A stretch of DNA of 64,000 nt from Alphaproteobacteria bacterium (GTDB taxonomy: Bacteria > Pseudomonadota > Alphaproteobacteria > UBA828): contig JAJDVB010000017.1 of NCBI GenBank assembly GCA_022826345.1, positions 18,487 through 82,486 on the forward strand. The letters run 5' to 3'. This document shows positions 34,332-42,925 of this stretch, piece by piece (positions within the stretch are counted from its first letter, which is position 1; each line of letters starts with the position of its first letter). The translations under genes were made by a program, and so were the position numbers. A model generated the notes under the pieces. The model searched no databases and was not told where the DNA came from. It saw only the letters and a list, made by a program, of their open reading frames with translations.

Positions 34332-34385
34332 GCCGGTCTCCCGCGCTTTGCGGGCAGGCTGAGCGTCGCTGACGGAGGCACGCGC

Positions 34386-35129
34386 GTGGCGGATATCTTC
34401 CGAGAGGTCGATGAGGACCTTCGGCACGAACGCTATCTCAAGCTGTGGCGACGGTGGCGCTACTGGCTGCTCGGGGTAGGCGTGGCGGCGCTCGGCGCCG
34501 CGGTCGCAGTTGTGATGATCACCGATGCCAGGGACAGCGCCCGCGAGGCCGAGGGGCGGCAGTTCGCGGCCGCCATGGCCGGGATCGAGTCCGGGCGCGG
34601 CGCGGAAGCCGTCGAGCAGCTGGCGGTGCTCGCTGCCGATTCGGAGACCGGATACGCGGCGCTCGCCCGGCTCGCGGAGGCCGATGCGCGCGCCGGGCGC
34701 GGGGACATCAGCGGCGCCATCTTCGTCTACGACCAGATCGCCGCGGACTCCCGGCTCGACCCCCTCTATCGCGACCTGGGCGCCCTGCTCGCCGCACAAC
34801 GGCTGATCGACCGTGCGTCCGCTGCAGAGGTCAACCAGCGGCTCGCGCCCCTGCTGGCGGGCCATTCGCCGTGGCGGCCACTGGCGACGGAGCTTTCCGC
34901 CATCGCCGAGCTGCGCGCCGGCAACGAGGCGGCGGCGCGTGGGCTCTTCGCCGAGCTCGTGAGCGACCCGGCCGCGCCGCTGGGCTTGCGCCAACGGGCG
35001 GCGGAGCTGCTGATGAGCCTTGGCGGCGATCTGGAGACGGCGCTTGCGGGTGGCACCCAGTCGGCCGACTGGGACGACGCCGACGCCGGAGGCTCGGACG
35101 ACGCGACGGCCGGGAGCACGGCGGAATGA
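34386..35129 (+). CDS. TPR-like membrane protein (YfgM-like)
   Basis: A 247-residue inner-membrane protein. It has a short cytoplasmic start (MADIFREVDEDLRHERYLKLW), one membrane helix near residues 24-42, and a periplasmic helical part with TPR-like periodicity (LARLAEADARAGRGD, LLAAQRLIDRASAAE). This matches YfgM, an ancillary SecYEG/chaperone-linked protein encoded beside bamB. GTG 34386 is the start. Its stop overlaps the bamB ATG by four bases, as seen in many proteobacteria. Confidence 0.82.
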   Translation: MADIFREVDEDLRHERYLKLWRRWRYWLLGVGVAALGAAVAVVMITDARDSAREAEGRQFAAAMAGIESGRGAEAVEQLAVLAADSETGYAALARLAEADARAGRGDISGAIFVYDQIAADSRLDPLYRDLGALLAAQRLIDRASAAEVNQRLAPLLAGHSPWRPLATELSAIAELRAGNEAAARGLFAELVSDPAAPLGLRQRAAELLMSLGGDLETALAGGTQSADWDDADAGGSDDATAGSTAE

Positions 35130-36481
35130 GGCGCGCCGCACCCAGGGGCATCGCGCGGAGCGTTGCCCTGCTCGGCCTTTGCATCCTCTTGGGCCTGGGC
35201 GGCTGCGACACCGTCTCGGGATGGTTTGACGACGAAGAATCGTCGCCGGTGCCGGGCGAGCGATTTTCGGTGATTTCCCTCGAACGGCAGTTGGAGCCGG
35301 ACCCCGGCGCCGAGGCGCTGACGGTGCGCCTGCCGCCGCCCTACGTGAACCAGGACTGGCCCCAGTCGGGCGGCTATCCCCACCACGCCATGCATCACCT
35401 AGCTGCGGCAGACGTTCTCGCCGAGCGCTGGCGGGCCAGAATTGGCAGCGGCACCGACGACGACGGGCCCGCTCTCGCATCGCCGGTGGTGGCCGCCGGG
35501 CGCGTCTTCACCATGGACACGAGGAGCCTGATCTCGTCCTTCGACGCCGACACCGGTGCCAGGCTCTGGGCCGCCGACATGCTGCCGGAGGACGATGACG
35601 AGGGCGCATTCGGCGGCGGCCTTGCGGTGGCAGGGGGCTGGCTGTTCGCGGCGACGGGCCTCGGCCACCTGCTTGCGCTGGATGCGGAGACCGGTGCCGT
35701 GCAATGGCAGCAGTCGGTCGGCGTGCCCGTGCGCCGGCCGCCCGTGGTCTCCGGCGGCCGCGTCTTCGCCATAAGCCACGACAATCGGCTGTGGGTGCTG
35801 GATGCCCGTACCGGCGCCGTGCAATGGAGCCATGCAGCGATCGCGGAGAGCGCGGGCTTTCTCGGTGGCGCGGCCCCGGCAGTAGATGGCGGCATCGTGG
35901 TGGCACCCTTCTCGTCCGGCGAGTTGACGGCGCTTCGGGTCGAGAACGGCCGCACGGTCTGGGCCGATATCCTTGCCGTCCAGGGCGTCCGCATCGGCGC
36001 CATAGCGACCTTCAACGATATCGACGGCAGCCCCGTGATCGACCGCGGCATGGTGTTCGCTTTCGGCCATGGTGGGCGCATGGTCGCGATCGACGAGCGC
36101 AGCGGCCGGCGCATCTGGGAGCGAGACATTGCCGGTCTCGACACGCCCTGGGTCGCGGGCGACTTCATCTTCGCGTTGACCGCAGACGGCGAGGTTCTCT
36201 GCATCGCACGCGAGAGCGGGGCGATTCTCTGGGTGCGGTCGCTGCCGCGCTTCGAGGATCCGGAGGAGCGTGAGGATCCGATCTTCTGGACCGGCCCGGT
36301 CCTCGTCGGCGATCGGCTCATTGCTGCGGGGTCGGACGGCAGGATACTCGCGGTCTCGCCCTACGACGGGCGCATTCTCGGCGGACGCAACGTCGGGAGT
36401 GCCGTTCGCGAGCCGCCCGTGGTCGCCGATCAGACGCTCTTCCTCCTGACCGACGCAGCGGACCTGATCGCGCTGCGCTGA
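35126..36481 (+). CDS. bamB: Outer-membrane protein assembly lipoprotein BamB
   Basis: A 451-residue lipoprotein with a signal peptide and lipobox LGGC (Cys at about residue 27). The mature part is an eight-bladed PQQ-like beta-propeller; blade repeats such as TGARLWAADM, TGAVQWQQSV, TGAVQWSHAA and SGRRIWERDI are spaced about 45-50 residues apart. BamB supports BamA in folding outer-membrane barrels. Its ATG overlaps the upstream YfgM-like stop, and der follows after 16 bases, the conserved yfgM-bamB-der order. Confidence 0.93.
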   Translation: MRRAAPRGIARSVALLGLCILLGLGGCDTVSGWFDDEESSPVPGERFSVISLERQLEPDPGAEALTVRLPPPYVNQDWPQSGGYPHHAMHHLAAADVLAERWRARIGSGTDDDGPALASPVVAAGRVFTMDTRSLISSFDADTGARLWAADMLPEDDDEGAFGGGLAVAGGWLFAATGLGHLLALDAETGAVQWQQSVGVPVRRPPVVSGGRVFAISHDNRLWVLDARTGAVQWSHAAIAESAGFLGGAAPAVDGGIVVAPFSSGELTALRVENGRTVWADILAVQGVRIGAIATFNDIDGSPVIDRGMVFAFGHGGRMVAIDERSGRRIWERDIAGLDTPWVAGDFIFALTADGEVLCIARESGAILWVRSLPRFEDPEEREDPIFWTGPVLVGDRLIAAGSDGRILAVSPYDGRILGGRNVGSAVREPPVVADQTLFLLTDAADLIALR

Positions 36482-36497
36482 GGCTGAGGCCGGCCCT

Positions 36498-37829
36498 GTG
36501 GCCTTCACCGTTGCCATCGTGGGACGCCCCAACGTCGGCAAGTCGACGCTCTTCAACCGGCTGGTCGGCCGGCGCGCGGCGCTCGTCGCGCCGACGCCTG
36601 GCGTAACCCGTGACCGCCGCGAGGGCTGGGCGCGGATCGGCCCGCTCAGGTTCCGCGCCATCGACACCGCCGGGCTCGAGGAAGCGGCGCCGGAGACCAT
36701 CGCCGGCCGGATGATGGCGCAGACCGAACGAGCACTGGAAGAGGCCGACGCCGCGTTGCTCCTGATCGACGGGCGGGCAGGGGTGACGCCGGCGGACGAG
36801 TTCTTCGCGAAGCAACTGCGGCGGCTGCAGGTGCCGATCATCCTGGCGGTCAACAAGTGCGAGGGCGGCGCGGCCGAGAGTGGGGTCGCCGAAGGCCATG
36901 CTCTCGGGCTCGGGCAGCCGATCCCGATCTCGGCAGAGCACGGCGAGGGCCTCGCGGATCTCTACGACGCGCTCAGCCCCTTCGATTCCGAGGCGTCGCA
37001 GGCCGCAGCCCGTGCGGACGACGTGCTCCGGCTCGCCATCGTCGGCCGCCCCAACGTCGGCAAATCGACCCTGCTCAACCGACTGGTGGGCGAGGCGCGG
37101 GTCATAACCGGCGCGGAGCCGGGGCTCACGCGGGATTCCATTGCCGTGCGCTGGTCCTACGAAGGCCGCGCGGTCGAGCTGGTGGACACGGCGGGCCTGC
37201 GCCGCCGCGCCAAGACCGTGGCGGCGCTCGACAAACTCTCCGCGCGCGATGCCGAGCGGGCGTTGGGCAAGGCGGCGGTGGTGCTTGTCGTGTTCGACGC
37301 CACCGATCCCGCCGGCCGGCAGGACATGGCGATCGCTGCCCGCGCGGCAGACGAAGGCCGGGCTGTCGTCATCCTGCTCAACAAGTGGGACGTTGTGCGG
37401 AATCGCGCGGCCGCCCGCGCCGCCATTCAGGACCGGCTGGAGACCGCGCTCGCGCAGGTGAAGGGGGTTCCGCTGGTGACCTGCTCGGCGCTGACCGGCG
37501 CGGGGACGGACGGCATCATGCCGGCGGTGCTCGCCGCCTTCGATACCTGGAACCGCCGCGTGCCCACCGCCCAGCTCAACCGCTGGCTGGAAGGGGCGGT
37601 TGCCCATCACCCGCCGCCGCTCGCGTCCGGCCGCCGGCTGAAGCTCCGCTACATCACCCAGGTGAAGGCCAGGCCGCCCACCTTCGCCCTCTTCGCGAGC
37701 AAGCCGCAGGCCCTGCCGGAGAGCTACCGCCGCTATCTGGTGAACGGGATTGGCGCCGAATTCGGCCTCGTCGGCGTGCCCATCCGCCTGCTGCTGCGCG
37801 CCGGCAAGAACCCTTACGCACCAGGATAG
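36498..37829 (+). CDS. der: Ribosome biogenesis GTPase Der (EngA)
   Basis: A 443-residue GTPase with two tandem G domains and a C-terminal KH-like domain. G1 motifs are GRPNVGKSTLFN (residues 8-19) and GRPNVGKSTLLN (about 186-197). DTAGL appears in both halves, NKCEG and NKWDV are the two G4 motifs, and LKLRYITQVKARPPTFALF is the KH-domain signature. It acts in 50S subunit assembly. Start is GTG 36498. This is the last backbone gene before the island. Confidence 0.96.
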   Translation: MAFTVAIVGRPNVGKSTLFNRLVGRRAALVAPTPGVTRDRREGWARIGPLRFRAIDTAGLEEAAPETIAGRMMAQTERALEEADAALLLIDGRAGVTPADEFFAKQLRRLQVPIILAVNKCEGGAAESGVAEGHALGLGQPIPISAEHGEGLADLYDALSPFDSEASQAAARADDVLRLAIVGRPNVGKSTLLNRLVGEARVITGAEPGLTRDSIAVRWSYEGRAVELVDTAGLRRRAKTVAALDKLSARDAERALGKAAVVLVVFDATDPAGRQDMAIAARAADEGRAVVILLNKWDVVRNRAAARAAIQDRLETALAQVKGVPLVTCSALTGAGTDGIMPAVLAAFDTWNRRVPTAQLNRWLEGAVAHHPPPLASGRRLKLRYITQVKARPPTFALFASKPQALPESYRRYLVNGIGAEFGLVGVPIRLLLRAGKNPYAPG

Positions 37830-38450
37830 GGCGTGTCGGTCTTCGACGGACAACAACAATTCTTGGCGGAATCTAGTGGGACAAATGGGATTCGCCGGGA
37901 TGAAGCGGGATTGAGTGGGACAAGTGGGATGTCGCGCATGCCCGCAGGTAAAACTTCTGCTCGTCCGCAAGGACTGCACGCGGACGCAAGAGTCCCGTAA
38001 GCCCCGCGCGGGCAGTCAGCGGCGACCGGTAGGCTCTCGCACTGCATGGCGGGAACTTGGCGCAGCTTTCGCGCGCTGTGCACCGCACCATTGTACTTGC
38101 AATCACGCGAATGACCATCCCAAGTGCTATGCGACGATGAGATTAATCAATATGTTACAGTAGGTTAGCAGTAACCCTCTCTCCTCGTGCCACTTCAGCC
38201 TGAATCGTCAGACACCAAATAGGTACCACTTCACTTCGATTTGATTCGTACTCTTGTCGCTTCAAAGACGTAATTGTTCGTTCATGTCGTTGAACGGCGA
38301 TCCGCCTGATGACCGACTTTCGTGTGCCCTGGACCTCCGCGGCTGGGAATCCAGCGATTGAGGGGGCGTTGCCAATCCCTTCTGAGTGATCGGAGTGTTG
38401 TTCGGCGCCCAACCTTGACCCCATTGTGTCACGTAAAATCAACGAGTTAG
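37830..38450. other. Gene-poor boundary region after der
   Basis: No convincing gene is visible. The first 100 bases carry short direct repeats (listed separately). Composition then changes, becoming noticeably AT-richer around 38.1-38.3 kb. A minus-strand open frame at 38155-38469 (104 codons) has no recognisable motif or ribosome site and is not called. It reads as remnant sequence of an older insertion. Confidence 0.5.
37875..37930. repeat. Direct repeats AGTGGGACAA(A/G)TGGGAT
   Basis: Two copies of a 17-bp direct repeat, at 37875-37891 and 37914-37930, differ by one base. Between them are two further CGGGAT half-copies. Closely spaced short direct repeats next to a gene boundary resemble arm-type sites for a tyrosine integrase, but no integrase gene is adjacent. 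Confidence 0.5.
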
Positions 38451-38618
38451 GACGCCGATCAGCGTCCAACCTACGCGCCGATCAACACCGAGGGCTACGC
38501 GGCGGACTGGACCATCGCACAGCTTCGAGCGCCCGCGCAGAGGATCGCGGACCGCATCGAAAAGCTGATGGGCGCCGGAAGCAAGCAGGCCACGACCGTC
38601 GCCTTTGCGATCTCATAA
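38451..38618 (+). pseudogene. Possible 3' gene remnant ending in the tRNA fragment
   Basis: After a TAG at 38448-38450 an open frame of 55 codons with GC-rich codon bias runs to a TAA that lies inside the tRNA-derived sequence. It encodes RPTYAPINTEGYAADWT followed by IAQLRAPAQRIADRIEKLMG. There is no start codon or ribosome site. I do not recognise the parent family. It looks like the C-terminal end of a gene joined to the attachment site by recombination. Confidence 0.3.
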
Positions 38619-38656
38619 CCTGAAGGTCGTAGGTTCAAATCCTACCCCCGCAACCA
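38612..38656 (+). other. 3' half of initiator tRNA-fMet (attachment-site remnant)
   Basis: From the anticodon loop CTCATAA to the terminal CCA, the 45 bases read as the 3' half of an initiator tRNA-Met: anticodon-stem 3' side, AAGGTC, T-arm GTAGGTTCAAATCCTAC and acceptor CCCCGCAACCA. The 5' half is absent: bases before the loop (GCGAT) cannot pair with CCTGA. Tyrosine integrases commonly recombine in the anticodon loop or T-arm and leave a 3' tRNA copy at an island edge. This is therefore read as an att site, not a working tRNA. Confidence 0.85.
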
Positions 38657-38660
38657 CAGA

Positions 38661-38710
38661 GAACGCCGCTATGTTGCAATAAATCAGTAACTTAGCGGCG
38701 TTCATCTTTT
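38661..38710 (+). terminator. Intrinsic terminator after the tRNA-fMet fragment
   Basis: GAACGCCGCTA (38661-38671) and TAGCGGCGTTC (38693-38703) form a perfect 11-bp stem with a 21-base loop, followed by ATCTTTT. Its position right after the CCA end is that of a tRNA terminator, so it probably moved with the attachment site. Confidence 0.65.
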
Positions 38711-39339
38711 CGGACTGTCATGTCAAATATTAGTCTGGGAATCTATTGGGAATCACGCGGAATCAATCTCCAGACCACTCCAGACCGCTTGGGACCTGCT
38801 GGGCACCAGTGGGCACCAGGACCTCGGGCGTCCTGCGTTGTTCGTCATCACATCTCCCGCCATGGAATTCTTTACCGCGGCGTTCGTAGCGCTTTGGTGG
38901 CGGCCGCGCCACCGCTCATTCTTGCTGCTTTGGTTCCGGAGCTCCATCGTCGCCAACGCCTTGGCGTGTGGGTCCGCAAGGCCGCGCACGACCGGGGAAG
39001 CAGACGAACCCGTGCCACTCGAGACTGAATTTTCGAAGTCATGTGGCGCGTGGGGTTGCAGGTGGTGTAGGGAGACAGCTGGCCCCCTGCCATGCACCGC
39101 CGACGGGCTGACGGCGGTGCTGCCTTGCGGGTCTGTGCTGTTGTCCCGGGGCATGGTGGCGTGAACGGTGCTCCAAGAGATCACTACATCCGCGTCGTAC
39201 CGATCTGCGGCGAATGCGAGAACGGAAGGGATCGGTTCTTGGGAGGAGGAGGGCAATGCCACTAGGGCCAGCCTTGAGCATTGCTTGACGGTCGAAGCCT
39301 TCGTAGCGCAGTTTGTTCACGAAGGGAGCGGCTGCCGAA
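38711..39339. other. Island left-end region without a gene
   Basis: This stretch holds repeat clusters at its left end and no coding sequence I can support. Open frames at 38720-39164 lack codon bias, and a minus-strand frame (38753-39262) has no family match. The leader and any promoter for the methyltransferase operon should lie in its last 200 bases; I could not pick a clear pair of boxes. Confidence 0.5.
38736..38820. repeat. Arm-type-like direct repeats (TGGGAATC and GGGCACCAG)
   Basis: TGGGAATC occurs at 38736-38743 and again within TGGGAATCA at 38747-38755, with a third GGAATCA at 38759-38765. Further on, GGGCACCAGT (38801-38810) and GGGCACCAGG (38811-38820) sit in tandem. Two families of short direct repeats beside a tRNA-derived site are what integrase arm sites look like. 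Confidence 0.55.
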
Positions 39340-42123
39340 ATGACGGAAAAGCTGAGGTCAACAGGCCGGGCCGGCAAGGGGCGGAGCACCTCGGGGTACA
39401 GACATCCCGAGGCGAGCGCGCTGCTGCGGCCTGACGTCGGCACGCAGGCGCAGTTCCGCAAGAAGAAGGCCCCCGCCACCTATCGCTACGACTCGTCGTT
39501 GTCTCCGGCGCTCGAGTGGGACGGACAGAATCTTGCGCGTGAGCTAGCTGAGGCGAAGATCGCCGCGTTGCAGGACCGCATCGCGAAGCTGTCGGCTATC
39601 GTTGCTGGCGCAGAGGACGGCAGCCTGTCGCCGGACGATCTGACGAAGGCCGGGGAGGCACTGGCTGCTGCCCGGGCCGAAGCCGACGATCTGCAGGCGC
39701 TGTCCGAACCCTTCCTCGACTGGGCCGGGAAGGCGGAGCGGCTATCGTTCGACGTACCGACGCTGCCGCTGTTCGTCCACGAGCGGTTTTCGACCGCCGC
39801 GATCCTGGAGACTCTGAAGGGGCACACGCGTGAGCGTCAGACGGACATGTTCGACTTGTTCGGCGAGAGCGACCTGCCGATCCACGACCGTCTGCTGAAG
39901 GCCTACGAACATCGCGATGGCTGGGTGAACCAGCTGGTCCTTGGCGACTCTTTGGTAGTGATGAACTCGCTGCTTCACTACGAGGGGCTCGGCGGTCAGG
40001 TCCAGACGATCTACATGGACCCGCCCTACGCGGTGAAGTTCGGCTCCAACTTCCAGCCATTCGTGCGCAAGCGCGGCGTGACCCACGGCGCCGACGATGA
40101 CATGGTGCGCGAGCCGGAGATGGTTCAGGCCTACCGGGACACTTGGGAACTCGGGGTCCATTCGTTCCTGACCTATCTTCGCGACCGTCTCCTGCTGGCT
40201 CGGGAGCTGCTCCATCCCTCGGGCAGCATCTTCGTGCAGATGTCGGATACCAACCTTCATCACGTCCGCGAGGTGATGGACGAGGTGTTCGGGGAGGAGT
40301 GCTTCGTCTCGCAGATCAGCTTCCAGACCACGTCGGGGTTCCAGACGCGGACGCTGGCGACACTCGGCGACTTCCTGCTGTGGTACGCGCGCGACCCGGA
40401 GCGACTGAAGGTGCGGAAGCTGTTCGAGGAGCAGCCCGTCGTGCTGGGCGAGGGCAACGCCCGCTGGGTTCTGCTGCCGGATGGGAGCTACCGCGGCGTG
40501 ACCGCCGCTGAGAAGCGCGGAGAAGCGCCCCTGCCGGAGGACGCTCGGCTTTACAATCCTGACAATTTGCTGTCTCAGGGCGCGGCAAGCGAGCCGCAAC
40601 CGTTCGAGTTCGAGGGCAAGGTTTACAAGCCGGGCGCCAACTCCCACTGGAAGCCCAACTACCCGGACGGGTTGGAACGGCTCGTGGCCGCGGATCGGAT
40701 TCATGTCGCGGCAAACAGCCTTCGGTACCGGCGCTTTGCCTCGGATTTCCCATACAAGGAGCGCGGCAATCTCTGGACCGATACGCTCACCGGCAGCTTC
40801 ACCGACGAGAAGCTCTACGTGGTTCAGACCAATCCCAAGGTCGTCGAACGCTGCCTGCTGATGACGTCCGATCCGGGCGACCTCGTGTTCGACCCCACCT
40901 GTGGATCGGGGACGAGCGCCTATTGCGCGGAGAAGTGGGGACGAAGGTGGATCAGCTGCGATACGTCACGGGTACCGGTCGCGCTCGCTCGTCAGCGGCT
41001 GCTTACGGCAACCTTCGATTATCATCGGCTCAAGGAGCCTGACAGAGGTCCCGCCGGCGGCTTCGACTATCAGGCCAGGCAGAACCGGAAGGGTGAGGAA
41101 GTGGGTGGAATCGTGCCGCACATCACCCTTGAATCCATCGCTAACGACGAGCCGGCGAAGGAGGAAGTGCTGGTCGACCGGCCTGAGCAGGACGACAACG
41201 TGACTCGGGTGAGCGGCCCGTTCTGCGTGGAGGCCACCATCCCTACTCCGGTGGACTGGGAAGGCGACGGCGAGGAGGATTCGGGCGATATCGCCGCCGT
41301 CGATGCCTATGCTGACCACGTAGAGCGCATGATCGAGGTGCTGCGGCGCTCGCCGGTGGTGCATCTCGGTGGCGGGCAGCGGGTGGCGCTCTCCAGGGTG
41401 AGGCGGCCCGCGCGCACAATGTGTCTCTCTGCCGAGGCGCTGATCGAGGGCGAAGGAGAGCAGACGGCCGCCATAGTCTTCGGTCCCGAAAACGGTGCGG
41501 TGGCGGAGACGATGGTATTTGAGGCGGCGCGAGAGGCTTACGCCAAAGGGTACAGCCAACTCTATGTAATCGGCTTCGCCGTCCAACCCGATGCCCGGCG
41601 CCTGATCGAGGATTGCGAGAAGACGGTCGGGGTGCCGGCGACCTACGTCCAGGCGAGCATGGACCTGGTGATGGGAGACCTGCTCAAGAACATGCGGTCG
41701 AGCCAGATCTTCGCGGTCTGCGGCTTGCCGGACGTGCGGATCGAGCGGTCGGGGGAAGGAGAATACCGCGTCGCGCTTCTCGGCCTCGACGTGTTCGATC
41801 CGGTGGCGATGGACACCGATCACCGGGAGGGGAACGACGTCCCGGCCTGGTTCCTCGACACCGACTACAACGGCCTGTGCTTCCACGTCTGCCAGGCCTT
41901 CTTTCCGCGCACCTCGGCATGGGAAGGTCTCAAGCGCTCGCTGCGTGGCGAGTTCGACGAAAGCGTGTGGGCGCATCTATCAGGTACGGTCAGCGCGCCG
42001 TTCCCGGCGGGCGAACATGGCCAGATCGCAGTGAAGGTCGTCGACGACCGGGGCAACGAGCTGCTGACGGTCAAGCGATTGGATGCTGTCGAGTCAAGCG
42101 TTGAATCGGGGACTGCCCCGTAG
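39340..42123 (+). CDS. Type III-like (beta-class) N6-adenine DNA methyltransferase, Mod
   Basis: A 927-residue site-specific adenine methyltransferase. Motif IV DPPY is at residues 227-230 (IYMDPPYAVKFGSNF) and the AdoMet motif FDPTCGSGT is at 517-525, the beta-class order used by type III Mod subunits. A coiled-coil-like stretch lies near residues 65-95, and a 400-residue C-terminal region has no motif I know. ATG 39340 has GGGAG about 11 bases upstream. It is the first gene of an operon: the next starts 13 bases later and a Res-type protein ends the set. It should protect host DNA by methylating the asymmetric sequence that Res targets. Confidence 0.88.
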   Translation: MTEKLRSTGRAGKGRSTSGYRHPEASALLRPDVGTQAQFRKKKAPATYRYDSSLSPALEWDGQNLARELAEAKIAALQDRIAKLSAIVAGAEDGSLSPDDLTKAGEALAAARAEADDLQALSEPFLDWAGKAERLSFDVPTLPLFVHERFSTAAILETLKGHTRERQTDMFDLFGESDLPIHDRLLKAYEHRDGWVNQLVLGDSLVVMNSLLHYEGLGGQVQTIYMDPPYAVKFGSNFQPFVRKRGVTHGADDDMVREPEMVQAYRDTWELGVHSFLTYLRDRLLLARELLHPSGSIFVQMSDTNLHHVREVMDEVFGEECFVSQISFQTTSGFQTRTLATLGDFLLWYARDPERLKVRKLFEEQPVVLGEGNARWVLLPDGSYRGVTAAEKRGEAPLPEDARLYNPDNLLSQGAASEPQPFEFEGKVYKPGANSHWKPNYPDGLERLVAADRIHVAANSLRYRRFASDFPYKERGNLWTDTLTGSFTDEKLYVVQTNPKVVERCLLMTSDPGDLVFDPTCGSGTSAYCAEKWGRRWISCDTSRVPVALARQRLLTATFDYHRLKEPDRGPAGGFDYQARQNRKGEEVGGIVPHITLESIANDEPAKEEVLVDRPEQDDNVTRVSGPFCVEATIPTPVDWEGDGEEDSGDIAAVDAYADHVERMIEVLRRSPVVHLGGGQRVALSRVRRPARTMCLSAEALIEGEGEQTAAIVFGPENGAVAETMVFEAAREAYAKGYSQLYVIGFAVQPDARRLIEDCEKTVGVPATYVQASMDLVMGDLLKNMRSSQIFAVCGLPDVRIERSGEGEYRVALLGLDVFDPVAMDTDHREGNDVPAWFLDTDYNGLCFHVCQAFFPRTSAWEGLKRSLRGEFDESVWAHLSGTVSAPFPAGEHGQIAVKVVDDRGNELLTVKRLDAVESSVESGTAP

Positions 42124-42136
42124 ATGGAGACATTCG

Positions 42137-42841
42137 GTGAGTGAACGGAAGAGTTGTTTCGTCATCTCCCCAATAGGAGAGCCAAATTCAGATACCAGAA
42201 GGCGCGCCGATCAAGTCTTGACGTACGTCATTCAACCCGCTGTCGAGGAATGTGGTTACACGGCTACACGCGCAGATCAGATTGGCAATCCCGGCATCAT
42301 CACAAGCCAAGTCATACAGAGAGTTATTGATGATGACTTGGTTGTCGCAGATCTGACAGAAGGCAATCCCAACGTATTCTATGAATTGGCCATAAGGCAT
42401 GTGGCAAAAAAGCCTATCGTCCAAATCATGGAGAAAGATGAAGGAATCCCATTTGATGTATCTGATGTTCGCACAGTGATTCTCGATCATCGTAACCTCG
42501 ATAGCGTTGCACAGGCCAAAGATAAAATTATTGAACAAATTAGATCTTTAGAGAGTAATCCTGAGGACATGGAAACACCTGTTTCTATATCTGTTGGCCT
42601 CAAGGAACTTAGTCGAAGTGGAGGTCTAGAAAAACACCTACCAACTCTTTTCGGTTTTCTGACCAAGTCATTATCGGATTCAAGCGAAGCAGTACGAGAG
42701 TTGGTGCAGTCAACTATAGATCTTAACGACGACACCAGAAAGCATCTGCGCAGGATCGATGCGCGTCCTAGAGGCTTGCTGGCAAGCGTACAGGGAGAGA
42801 TGCAAACGCGTCAGCATAATAGTCGAGACAAAGATGAATAA
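42137..42841 (+). CDS. NDT/TIR-like nucleotide-binding protein in the RM operon
   Basis: A 234-residue protein with an N-terminal Rossmann-like domain. SCFVISPIGEPNSD opens it, then YVIQPAVEECGYTATRADQIG, a DDLVVADLTEGNPNVFYELAIRH stretch and IPFDVSDVRTVI. This is the pattern of nucleoside 2-deoxyribosyltransferase/TIR-like domains found in many bacterial immune proteins, where related folds bind or cleave nucleotides. The C-terminal 90 residues are helical. GTG 42137 has TGGAG upstream. GC content falls sharply against the flanking genes, suggesting a different origin from mod and res. Family is inferred by motif; enzymatic activity is not established. Confidence 0.7.
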   Translation: MSERKSCFVISPIGEPNSDTRRRADQVLTYVIQPAVEECGYTATRADQIGNPGIITSQVIQRVIDDDLVVADLTEGNPNVFYELAIRHVAKKPIVQIMEKDEGIPFDVSDVRTVILDHRNLDSVAQAKDKIIEQIRSLESNPEDMETPVSISVGLKELSRSGGLEKHLPTLFGFLTKSLSDSSEAVRELVQSTIDLNDDTRKHLRRIDARPRGLLASVQGEMQTRQHNSRDKDE

Positions 42842-42925
42842 CCAAGCAGACCAAGAGTCATTCCTCGCGCATTTGAATCGGATCGACGTGTGTAGACTAG
42901 GCAAAACATCGTCGGAGACGGAGGT

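Noticed and set aside
38155..38469. A 104-codon minus-strand gene in the boundary region
   Set aside because: No ribosome site, no recognisable domain and mixed codon use; it lies in remnant sequence.
38451..38618. A functional small gene ending at the att site
   Set aside because: There is a stop directly upstream and no start codon or ribosome site; kept only as a possible gene remnant.
38590..38656. A complete tRNA gene ending in CCA
   Set aside because: The T-arm and acceptor 3' strand are perfect but there is no D-arm, no 5' acceptor strand and the anticodon stem cannot pair. It is only a 3' half.
37875..38820. A short CRISPR array
   Set aside because: Repeats are 8-17 bases, vary in spacing and have no uniform spacers; no cas gene is present.
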